From contig JAOACF010000012.1 of NCBI GenBank assembly GCA_026417995.1, positions 1 through 34,330 of the forward strand: 34,330 bases of DNA, given 5' to 3'. Shown in pieces: positions 8,597 to 15,613 of this stretch; position 1 is the stretch's first letter, and every line of letters starts with the position of its first letter. The translations under genes and the position numbers were made by a program. This DNA is from Negativicutes bacterium. GTDB taxonomy: Bacteria; Bacillota; Negativicutes; Sporomusales; JAOACF01. Under the pieces are notes generated by a model that was not told the origin of the DNA, did not search any database, and worked only from the letters and a program-made list of their open reading frames with translations.

Positions 8597-9242
8597 GTCC
8601 CTGCTGGAAACCATCTACATGGTGGCAATTTCGGCGCTTATTGCCACGCTGCTTGGAATTCCCCTCGGCGTTATACTTATAACCACCGGTAAGGGCCACA
8701 TCCTGGAAAACATTCCCCTCAATCGCACATTGGGCTCTATCGTCAACGCCTGCCGTTCCACACCGTTTATTATTCTGATGGTTGCGATCATTCCTTTTAC
8801 CCGCATGATCGCCGGCACCTCCATTGGCACCAATGCGGCAATAGTGCCGCTGAGCATTGCCGCGATTCCCTTTGTTGGCCGTATCGTTGAAACGGCGCTG
8901 CGTGAAGTTGACTACGGCTTGATTGAAGCCGCTCAGGCGATGGGGGCTTCACCGCGCGAAATTATAACTAAAGTATTAATCCCCGAAGCCATGCCTGGCG
9001 TTGCCGCCGGTTTGACCATTACGGTCATCAATCTGATCGGGCATTCGGCTATGGCCGGCGCTATCGGCGGCGGCGGACTCGGCGATTTAGCCATCCGTTA
9101 CGGTTATCAGCGTTTCCGGGCCGATATCATGCTTGCCACCGTTTTAATCCTCATCGCCTTAGTGCAAATTGTCCAGTCCTGCGGCGACCATATAGCAAAA
9201 AGACTAAATAAAAAACAAATAGGAGGAAGCTCTCATGCGTAA
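8565..9242 (+). CDS. metI: MetI, methionine ABC importer permease
   Basis: MetI is the membrane permease of the MetNIQ importer. The ATG at 8565 is preferred over an in-frame TTG at 8559 because GAGGTGA sits 6 nt before it; this gives 225 residues. About five transmembrane helices are visible. The EAA coupling loop that docks on MetN reads EAAQAMGASPREIITKVLIPEAMPG (given here only as the family landmark near residues 125-150). It overlaps the end of metN by 32 nt and metQ by 8 nt. Confidence 0.95.
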   Translation: MSPEILALLAESLLETIYMVAISALIATLLGIPLGVILITTGKGHILENIPLNRTLGSIVNACRSTPFIILMVAIIPFTRMIAGTSIGTNAAIVPLSIAAIPFVGRIVETALREVDYGLIEAAQAMGASPREIITKVLIPEAMPGVAAGLTITVINLIGHSAMAGAIGGGGLGDLAIRYGYQRFRADIMLATVLILIALVQIVQSCGDHIAKRLNKKQIGGSSHA

Positions 9243-10053
9243 TCTTAACAAATCCATTGCCATCCTTTTGGTGCTGGTATTCTCCGTCGCCTTGCTCGGC
9301 GGCTGCAGCAGCAAGCAAAGCGCCGGAGACGCAGCGAAGCCGATCAAGGTAGGCGTCACCGCCGGCCCACATGCTGAAGTGTTCGAGGTAGTAAAAAAGG
9401 TGGCTGAAAAGGACGGCCTAAAAATTCAAATTGTCGAATTCAACGATTATATCCAGCCCAACGTTGCGCTCAATCAGGGCGATATTGACGTCAACAGCTA
9501 TCAGCACCAGCCTTACCTCGACAACATGGTAAAAGACCGCAAATATGAAATAGTCTCTATCGCCAAAACGGTAATCTTTCCCATGGGGCTATACTCCAAA
9601 AAGATTAAAAGTGTTAACGAACTCAAAAACGGCGCAACCGTTGCCATTCCCAACGACCCCACTAATGGCGGCAGAGGGCTGCTGCTTTTGGAAAAACAAG
9701 GCCTGATCAAACTAAAAGAAGGCGCAGGCCTCAAAGCTGCGGTCACGGATATTGTGGCAAACCCCAAAAACATTAAGATTAAGGAACTGGACGCCGCCCA
9801 AATCCCCCGTTCGCTTGACGATGTCGATTTGGCCGCCATTAACACCAACTTCGCCATGACCGCCGGACTTGTACCCACAAAGGACGCCATTGCGCTCGAA
9901 GACGGCAACTCCCCTTACGCCAATGTCATTGCCGTTCGCACGAAAGACAAGGATAACCCGGTCTTCCAAAAACTGGTCAAAGCCTATCAGTCGGAAGAAG
10001 TTAAAAAGTTCGTCGCCGAACACTTTAAAGGCTCGGTCATTGCCGCCTGGTAG
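9235..10053 (+). CDS. metQ: MetQ, methionine-binding lipoprotein
   Basis: MetQ is the substrate-binding lipoprotein (NlpA family) of the methionine importer. The signal peptide ends in a lipobox LGGC with the lipidated Cys at residue 24. The mature domain begins IKVGVTAGPHAEVFEVVKKVA, with YQHQPYLDN near residues 87-95, typical of MetQ. It has 272 residues, normal length. The AGGAGG site lies inside the end of metI and the ORF overlaps metI by 8 bp. Regulation is through the SAM riboswitch. Some family members bind D- or formyl-methionine; the sequence does not decide this. Confidence 0.95.
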   Translation: MRNLNKSIAILLVLVFSVALLGGCSSKQSAGDAAKPIKVGVTAGPHAEVFEVVKKVAEKDGLKIQIVEFNDYIQPNVALNQGDIDVNSYQHQPYLDNMVKDRKYEIVSIAKTVIFPMGLYSKKIKSVNELKNGATVAIPNDPTNGGRGLLLLEKQGLIKLKEGAGLKAAVTDIVANPKNIKIKELDAAQIPRSLDDVDLAAINTNFAMTAGLVPTKDAIALEDGNSPYANVIAVRTKDKDNPVFQKLVKAYQSEEVKKFVAEHFKGSVIAAW

Positions 10054-10066
10054 TAAAGACAAAAAT

Positions 10067-10104
10067 GAAGCAGAGGACTATTCCCCTCCGCTTCGTTTTT
10101 TTTT
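10067..10104. terminator. Bidirectional terminator between metQ and the TetR gene
   Basis: GAAGC (10067-10071) and GAGG (10073-10076) pair with CCTC (10085-10088) and GCTTC (10090-10094) across one mismatch. T9 follows on the plus strand, and an A-run before the stem gives Ts on the minus strand. The T-tract overlaps the last codons and stop of the TetR gene, so both convergent transcripts end here. Confidence 0.85.
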
Positions 10105-10732
10105 ACGCCTGTTGTCTGGCGATGCCATATAAAAATACGCCGGCAATCTTTTCCGCCGTTACCGCGAGATCAGGATCAACAAGTTTTTGGAATACCATGG
10201 CAACAATGACGCTAAACAGGCCCAGCGACACTTGCGCCGTATCGCAAGGCTTGATATCGCCGCAGGCGATAGCTTCCTGCAAAACTTTGTCAATACAGCC
10301 GATCGTCTCGCGAAAGCGTTCACGATATTTTTCCCGCTGTTCTTCTTTAAAGCGGGAATACCCTTCGCTGCCAAATCCTCGCACTTCGTGCATCATAACG
10401 CGCCACAAATCTGCATTCTTGGTGTAAAACTCCAGGAATAGCCTGATCAGCGTCTTGATTTTGACAACTGGCGGCTCTTTGTCCGCCACCACTGCTTCCA
10501 GCTTTGCCTCAAAGGGTTCACTGATTTCTTTAATGAGCGTGTAAAATAACTGCTCTTTGTTGTTGAAGTAGTTGTATACCGTTCCTTTTCCGGTATCCGC
10601 CAACGCGATGATTTCGTCCACTGTAGCGCGGTGATACCCTTTCCGGGAAAAAACAATATAGGCTGCCTCCAGGATCTGCTGACGTTTATTCTTACAGTCT
10701 TCTGCAATCCCGGCCTCCCAGCGAGAACTCAT
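10103..10732 (-). CDS. TetR/AcrR-family transcriptional regulator
   Basis: This is a one-component repressor with an N-terminal TetR HTH. The motif region runs about residues 18-62 and includes AAYIVFSRKGYHRATVDEI and GKGTVYNYFNNKEQLFY. The C-terminal half is the helical ligand/dimer domain, whose ligand cannot be predicted. The start ATG 10732 is preferred to an upstream TTG (10744) because GGAGG lies 6 nt before it; this gives 209 residues. It has its own strong promoter (10763-10791) and is convergent with metQ. The upstream APC permease on the same strand is the only obvious nearby target apart from itself. Confidence 0.9.
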   Translation of the reverse strand: MSSRWEAGIAEDCKNKRQQILEAAYIVFSRKGYHRATVDEIIALADTGKGTVYNYFNNKEQLFYTLIKEISEPFEAKLEAVVADKEPPVVKIKTLIRLFLEFYTKNADLWRVMMHEVRGFGSEGYSRFKEEQREKYRERFRETIGCIDKVLQEAIACGDIKPCDTAQVSLGLFSVIVAMVFQKLVDPDLAVTAEKIAGVFLYGIARQQA

Positions 10733-10762
10733 AGTATCCTCCAAAAGTGCGACCTTGATTTA

Positions 10763-10791
10763 ATTATAGAAAGTAGCACTGCCAGAGTCAA
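10763..10791 (-). promoter_or_regulatory. Promoter of the TetR gene
   Basis: On the minus strand TTGACT (10786-10791) is followed after 17 nt by a perfect TATAAT (10763-10768), about 30 nt upstream of the start codon. No clear palindromic operator was seen around it. Confidence 0.85.
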
Positions 10792-10803
10792 CCATACATA
10801 CCA

Positions 10804-10828
10804 AAGCTGCCGTGTATAAGCAGCTTAT
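10804..10828 (-). terminator. Hairpin at the end of the APC permease gene
   Basis: AAGCTGC and GCAGCTT form a 7-bp stem around a 9-nt loop, overlapping the permease stop codon. On the minus strand there is no proper T-tract after it, so it may be a weak terminator or a 3'-end stabilising hairpin. Read-through into the TetR gene is possible. Confidence 0.45.
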
Positions 10829-12138
10829 TTATTTTTGTTATGCAGATACCAATAAAAAGGCAATCCCGCGGCAGTAAGGCCGGCGGCGTAAAGCGTGTCG
10901 AGAGGATTATCGAGCATGGTCGTCACCAGAATAAAAACTGAGCCGATAATCGCTATCCAAGGTACGACCGGATACCAGGGAACGCTATAAGGCCGCTCAC
11001 CTCCGGGATGTCTTTTACGGAGAATAAATACGCCAAAAAACGCCAGCACAAAAAAGATGTAAATGGAAAAAATAGCAATATCGGACAAGCGATCCGGGTC
11101 GCCCACCAAAATCATCAAAAAGGCCAAGACCACCTGAAAGACAATCGCATGGATGGGCGTGGCGTACGTTGGATGAAGCCGCAGCCACAAATGAGACGCC
11201 GGCAAATGCCCCCTTTCCGCCATCGCAAAGGGAACGCGCGGGAACGTCAGGATTTTAGCATTCAAGGTGCCAAAGATTGAGACCATAATGCCGATGCTTA
11301 TCAGCTTGCCGCCAATATCGCCAAACAGCAGCCCGGCGGCTGTTCCGGCGGCATTCGGCCCCAGTCGGACAATATCGGCGGCCGGCAGTATATGGAGAAG
11401 AGCCAGATTAACAGAAAGATACGCTGCCATAACGACAGTAAGACCAATTGTGATAGCCTTCGGCAATATTTTTGCCGGCTCCTTCATTTCCCCGGCGACG
11501 AAGCCTACCAATGCCCAGCCGTCGTACGCCCATAATGTAGCTAATATGGCTGCACCCATTCCTGTCTTTTCCGTTAAGCCGCTTGGCATATTAAAAATAG
11601 TCCCTTTTCCCCACAGCAAGCCGAAAATGGCTATGAGCGCGATCGGAATCAGCTTCCCCGCTGTGGCTGCCGCCTGAATATAGCCGCCGTAGCGAACGCC
11701 CAAGCTGTTAATGACAGCTAAAAAACAGACCGTGCCAAAGGCGATCCATAATTTCGCCGTATCCGGCATGCCAAAGAAATGCGCCGCCAAAGAGCCAAAA
11801 TAGAGGCCCAACGCGCCTAATACGGCCGGCCCATATATTAAAGACTGCACCCAACCGCAAAGGTAGGCCCATAATTCGCCATAGATCTCTTCCAGATAGG
11901 CATAAAGCCCGCCTGTTCGCGGCAACTGTGCCGCTACTTCCGCGATTGTAAGGCCGCTCGCCAGCGTCATAATGCCCCCCAGCACCCAGGCTAACAGAGC
12001 CATATTAGAATCTCCCGCTGCCTCAATAACTTTCCCCGGTTTTACAAAAATGCCAGACCCAATTACCGAACCGATAACAATGGATGTCGCAACAACCAGT
12101 CCGATATCCTTTTTAAATTTTGCCTCAGCGTCCCTCAT
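10825..12138 (-). CDS. APC-superfamily amino-acid permease (LAT/SteT-like)
   Basis: This is an inner-membrane transporter with about 12 predicted helices. The start at 12138 (MRDAEAKFKKDIGLV) is chosen because AGGAGGT lies 7 nt upstream; a longer frame back to 12186 has no such site. The first helix carries the APC substrate-binding break GSVIGSGIFVKPG near residues 23-35. The 437-residue length and motif style resemble the L-type/serine-threonine exchanger branch (SteT, YfnA). The substrate is not determined. It is monocistronic with its own promoter at 12198-12226 and is followed by the TetR gene. Confidence 0.88.
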   Translation of the reverse strand: MRDAEAKFKKDIGLVVATSIVIGSVIGSGIFVKPGKVIEAAGDSNMALLAWVLGGIMTLASGLTIAEVAAQLPRTGGLYAYLEEIYGELWAYLCGWVQSLIYGPAVLGALGLYFGSLAAHFFGMPDTAKLWIAFGTVCFLAVINSLGVRYGGYIQAAATAGKLIPIALIAIFGLLWGKGTIFNMPSGLTEKTGMGAAILATLWAYDGWALVGFVAGEMKEPAKILPKAITIGLTVVMAAYLSVNLALLHILPAADIVRLGPNAAGTAAGLLFGDIGGKLISIGIMVSIFGTLNAKILTFPRVPFAMAERGHLPASHLWLRLHPTYATPIHAIVFQVVLAFLMILVGDPDRLSDIAIFSIYIFFVLAFFGVFILRKRHPGGERPYSVPWYPVVPWIAIIGSVFILVTTMLDNPLDTLYAAGLTAAGLPFYWYLHNKNK

Positions 12139-12197
12139 TTCGCACCTCCTGTCATAATTAAAAACCATCCTTATTGGTATGTTCAAGGACGCGCCAA

Positions 12198-12226
12198 ATT
12201 ATAATAACTACCACACAAAACGACAA
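12198..12226 (-). promoter_or_regulatory. Promoter of the APC permease gene
   Basis: On the minus strand TTGTCG (12221-12226), a 17-nt spacer and a perfect TATAAT (12198-12203) form a reasonable sigma-A promoter. It lies about 60 nt upstream of the permease start. Confidence 0.7.
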
Positions 12227-12330
12227 ACCCCTGCAAAAATTGGTTTGTTTTGCTTTATTCCTCATAGTTTTTAGCAATTCCGGGATTCTAATTCACCGGC
12301 CGGAGATGACCGGTACGGTCTCGCAAGAGC

Positions 12331-12357
12331 ACCATTTGCCCATCCTGGGCATACAAT
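12331..12357 (+). promoter_or_regulatory. Candidate sporulation-type (sigma-E/K-like) promoter
   Basis: CATACAAT (12350-12357) matches the mother-cell sigma-E/sigma-K -10 element. An AC pair (12331-12332) lies 17 nt upstream of it, the sigma-K -35 arrangement. No convincing sigma-A promoter was seen in this interval. The start would fall near 12363, about 30 nt before the AGGAGG of the FGCRP-repeat gene. These sigma consensus sites are short, so this is suggestive only. Confidence 0.4.
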
Positions 12358-12405
12358 GCAATAGGTAACATAACTACTCAAACTTTATTATTAGGAGGAA
12401 TGCCT

Positions 12406-12630
12406 ATGAAGTTTCATAAACGCGCCAAATGGGAGTTGCCGGAAATTGAAGAATGGGAAGAAATTGAACGCGCCGAGGATGATGAGCGGCAGTTTATCAT
12501 TATCGGCGGCGGTTTCGGCTGCCGTCCCCGCTTTTTCGGCTGCCGCCCCCACTTCTTCGGCTGCCGCCCCCGCTTTTTCGGCTGTCGCCCCTTTTTTTTC
12601 TGTCTGCCGCGCCCCTGCTACCCCATCTAG
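12406..12630 (+). CDS. Small Cys/Arg/Phe-rich tandem-repeat protein, function unknown
   Basis: I do not recognise this gene. The 74-residue frame starts at ATG 12406, 7 nt after a strong GGAGG; an ATG at 12400 is too close to that site. Three zones are visible: a basic N terminus, a strongly acidic stretch with Glu/Asp around residues 12-26, and four tandem copies of Phe-Gly-Cys-Arg-Pro-X-Phe (residues 37-64). The tail holds two further cysteines (CLPRPC). There is no signal peptide. It stands alone between two operons with its own ribosome site and terminator, which supports a real gene. Spore coat or metal/haem binding are possibilities only. An antiparallel Ala-rich frame is an artefact of the repeats. 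Confidence 0.72.
   Translation: MKFHKRAKWELPEIEEWEEIERAEDDERQFIIIGGGFGCRPRFFGCRPHFFGCRPRFFGCRPFFFCLPRPCYPI
12514..12597 (+). repeat. Four tandem 21-bp repeats
   Basis: Four consecutive 21-nt units (12514, 12535, 12556, 12577) encode FGCRPRF, FGCRPHF, FGCRPRF and FGCRPFF. Changes between copies are mostly in third positions or at the sixth residue, so the peptide pattern is kept under selection or the expansion is recent. Copy 4 contains a run of eight Ts. Confidence 0.9.
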
Positions 12631-12645
12631 CATACCAAAAATTTA

Positions 12646-12675
12646 CCCCCTGCAGTTTACTGCAAGGGGGTTTTT
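12646..12675. terminator. Bidirectional terminator between the FGCRP gene and nuoN
   Basis: CCCCCTGCAG (12646-12655) pairs with CTGCA-GGGGG (12660-12670, one bulged A) around a TTTA loop and is followed by T5. On the minus strand the stem is followed by TAAATTTTT, so it can also end the nuo transcript. Confidence 0.9.
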
Positions 12676-12677
12676 CG

Positions 12678-14096
12678 TCACATCCCAAAAAACGATTTAG
12701 CGGCCGCCAACGACAGATCACTCAATACTGCCGGATAGACGCCGAGCACCACCGTCACTGCCAGCGCGGCCATAACGGCCAGACGCATGCCGCTCTCAAC
12801 CGCTATGGGCGCCGGATCTTTCGGTTCGTCCCGCCAGATGACCAAAGCCACCCGCAAATAATAGTATACTGAAATCATGGACATTACAAAGCCGATAAAC
12901 GCCGGCCAGTAAATTCCCTGATCCATGATCGCCGAAAACAGCAGGAATTTGCCGACAAAGCCGGCCATAGGTGGAATGCCCGCCAGCGAGAGCAGACAAA
13001 CGGTCATTACTGATGCCAATAGCGGCTGGCGCTGCCAAAGGCCGCCGAACACAGCAATCTCATCCGAGCCGGTTGCTCTCTCCACGGCGATGACCACGGC
13101 AAAAGCGCCTACGTTAGCTACAGCGTAAATCATGCTGTAAAACAGGACGCCATTAACTCCCGCTGGGTCTGCCGCCATAAGGCCGACTAGGATATAACCG
13201 GCCTGCGCAATTGACGAGTAGGCAAGCATCCGCTTGATGCCGGTCTGCGGGATGGCGACAAGGTTGCCGATAATCATGGTAATAGCGGCAAGAACCGCAA
13301 TAATCCCCAACCAATTATCCGGGGCGACAGGAGTGCCGCCCAAGAAAACTCGGAGCATGGCGGCAAACCCGGCTGCTTTCGATGCCACGGCCAAAAAGGC
13401 CGTCACCGGCGTCGGGGCGCCTTCATAGATATCAGGCGACCACATATGGAAAGGCACGGCGGCGATTTTAAAACCAAAGCCCGCCACCAGCATTACCGCG
13501 CCCAACAGCAGTACCGGGCTGGCAACGCTCACCGGCGGCATTTTGGCAAAAAGCGTGGTCCCGGCTGCCCCGTAAACTAAGCTCATGCCATACAGAATGA
13601 CGGCTGAGGACAACGCGCCCAAGATGAGATATTTCAGGCCGGCTTCCGCTGACTTGCCGCTGGTCAGGTTATAGGCTACGAGAATATAGAAGCTGATTGT
13701 CATTGTTTCCAAAGAGACGTAGAGGGTGATGAGATCGCCGGCAGAAGCCATGCCCATCATGCCGAGCAGCGCGAAGACCATCAGGACATAAAATTCATTG
13801 CAGTTGCCGGTAAAGTCTTCAACATAGCTCTTGCCGGCAAACACTACCAAAATGGCGGCAATGATAAAGACCTGCTTCATGAATACCGCGTAATCATCCA
13901 GAATCCAGGTGCCGCTGAAACCGCCGCTGTTTATGCCATATTGCGTGAAGGTAATAAGCAATAGTACCAGCAGGCCGGCAAGAGTGGCGTGCCCTAACCC
14001 CCGGCGGGCATCCTTGCCGGTAACAAGCGACAGGATTAACAGAACTGAACCGAACAGCGCCGTGGCGATTTCAGTGGATAGCAAATTAAAATTCAT
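12678..14096 (-). CDS. nuoN: NuoN, complex I antiporter-like subunit
   Basis: NuoN is one of three Mrp-antiporter-like proton channels in the membrane arm of complex I. It has 472 residues and about 14 helices. The functional charged residues are in place: Glu130 in VSLETMTISFY (TM5), Lys210 in GFGFKIAAVPFH (TM7) and the TM8 Lys in ASKAAGFA. It is the last gene of the nuo operon and overlaps nuoM by 4 bp. Confidence 0.95.
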   Translation of the reverse strand: MNFNLLSTEIATALFGSVLLILSLVTGKDARRGLGHATLAGLLVLLLITFTQYGINSGGFSGTWILDDYAVFMKQVFIIAAILVVFAGKSYVEDFTGNCNEFYVLMVFALLGMMGMASAGDLITLYVSLETMTISFYILVAYNLTSGKSAEAGLKYLILGALSSAVILYGMSLVYGAAGTTLFAKMPPVSVASPVLLLGAVMLVAGFGFKIAAVPFHMWSPDIYEGAPTPVTAFLAVASKAAGFAAMLRVFLGGTPVAPDNWLGIIAVLAAITMIIGNLVAIPQTGIKRMLAYSSIAQAGYILVGLMAADPAGVNGVLFYSMIYAVANVGAFAVVIAVERATGSDEIAVFGGLWQRQPLLASVMTVCLLSLAGIPPMAGFVGKFLLFSAIMDQGIYWPAFIGFVMSMISVYYYLRVALVIWRDEPKDPAPIAVESGMRLAVMAALAVTVVLGVYPAVLSDLSLAAAKSFFGM

Positions 14097-15613
14097 TTTA
14101 CACCACCTCCAAGCGCCGTCATTTGGCTGACTTTGGCTAATACCGTATCGACAATAGGCTGTACGCCGGCATTAACCATGTCCATTAGATACCAAGGGAA
14201 CATGCCGGCCAGAATAAGAACTGCGCCCAGCACTACCAAAGGAACCATCTCGGGGCCCTTAATATCTTGCAGATCGTCAAACTCCGCGCGGCGCGGGCCG
14301 AACAATACATTGGCCAGCACCCGCAAGGTGTAGAGCGCGGTAATCACCACACCGGCGATGGCCAGCACGGCCAGCACCGGATATGCGGCAAACGAGCCGA
14401 TAAATATGGTAAATTCAGGCACAAAAGATACCAAGCCGGGCAAACCGAGGCCGGCCATTCCGGCCAGCAGCATGCCTGTCGCCACCCGTGGCATCTGGTG
14501 TCCTAATCCGCCGAGGTCAGGAATCCAACGGGTATGCGTCCTTTCGTACACCCAGCCAATCATGGCAAAGAACAGCGCCGACATGACGCCATGCGCAAAC
14601 ATATTGGCAACTGCGCCGTTCACGCCGATTACGTTCATTGCCGCCAGGCCAATCAGTACATAGCCCATATGGCTTACCGACGAGTAACCTACAACATATT
14701 TCAAATCCTTTTGCGCTAGCGCGATAAACCCGGCGTAGGCCACATTGCCCACGGCAAGCAGCGCGATTACCGGCGCCCAAAACTTAGCCCCCAGCGGCAG
14801 TGTCAGTACGCCAATACGCAGCAAACCATAACCGCCGATTTTTTTCAAAACGCCAGCATGGATCATCGATACCGCTGTAGGCGCGCCGGCGTAACCGTCA
14901 GGCGACCAGGAGTGGAAGGGAAACATGGATAAGAGTGAACCAAAGCCAAAAGCCAGCAGCGCAAAGCAGTAAATTTGGAAGCTTTCCGAAAAGCTCGCCT
15001 GCGCCAAAGCCGACATAAGAAATGTCCGCTGTCCTGCCGGATAGGCGTTCAGGTACAAAGCCACCAGGCCTACCAGCAGGAACGCACTTCCGATCAGGAG
15101 GTAAATGGTAAGCTTCATGCCTGCATATTCTTTGGTCACCCGTTTGCTCGATCCCCAAATGATAACCATAATGTAGATCGGGATAACCACTACTTCATAA
15201 AACAGGAAGAAGACAAACAAGTCAAGCGACACGAAGGTTCCCATGACACCGGCAATTAACAAGAGCAACAGGATAAAAAATTCTTTTGTCCGTTTGTCGA
15301 TATTCCACGAGGCGAAGATTGCCGAAAAGCCAATGAGATTTGTTAAGAGCAGCATTGGCAGGGAAAGGCCGTCTGCGCCCAGAGCCAGCGTAATGCCCAG
15401 CTCTTTAACCCAGGGAATGCTAATAGTGTACTGAAAGCCTCCCTTGACAAAATCGTACATGAAATACGCGGCCAGGGACAGTAGCAATGCTATTCCCATG
15501 GAAAAAGCAGCAATCCAGCGAATGAGCCGCCGCTCATCCTTGGGTATGAATATAAGCAGCATGGCACCCACGATCGGCGCGAGAAGCGCTATTGCAATCG
15601 GTGAGAAATTCAT
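14093..15613 (-). CDS. nuoM: NuoM, complex I antiporter-like subunit (TM7 lysine apparently replaced)
   Basis: This is the middle antiporter-like channel of the complex I membrane arm, 506 residues and about 14 helices. Glu140 of TM5 (LFYEVVVIP), the TM8 Lys pair at 257-258 (GVLKKIGGYG) and the TM12 Glu (PEFTIFIGSF) are present. Anchoring on the conserved P-x-H-x-W after TM7 (FPFHSWSPD, residues 231-239) puts Leu227 where E. coli NuoM has the pumping Lys234; the segment reads GFGSLLSMFPFH with no lysine. Both neighbours NuoL and NuoN keep theirs. The gene overlaps nuoL and nuoN by 4 bp each. Confidence 0.95.
   Translation of the reverse strand: MNFSPIAIALLAPIVGAMLLIFIPKDERRLIRWIAAFSMGIALLLSLAAYFMYDFVKGGFQYTISIPWVKELGITLALGADGLSLPMLLLTNLIGFSAIFASWNIDKRTKEFFILLLLLIAGVMGTFVSLDLFVFFLFYEVVVIPIYIMVIIWGSSKRVTKEYAGMKLTIYLLIGSAFLLVGLVALYLNAYPAGQRTFLMSALAQASFSESFQIYCFALLAFGFGSLLSMFPFHSWSPDGYAGAPTAVSMIHAGVLKKIGGYGLLRIGVLTLPLGAKFWAPVIALLAVGNVAYAGFIALAQKDLKYVVGYSSVSHMGYVLIGLAAMNVIGVNGAVANMFAHGVMSALFFAMIGWVYERTHTRWIPDLGGLGHQMPRVATGMLLAGMAGLGLPGLVSFVPEFTIFIGSFAAYPVLAVLAIAGVVITALYTLRVLANVLFGPRRAEFDDLQDIKGPEMVPLVVLGAVLILAGMFPWYLMDMVNAGVQPIVDTVLAKVSQMTALGGGVK

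Noticed and set aside
12391-12633. Minus-strand frame with Ala/Glu/Gly-rich repeats antisense to the FGCRP gene
   Set aside because: It is the shadow of the 21-bp repeats, has no ribosome site, and the plus-strand frame has a strong AGGAGG and a terminator.
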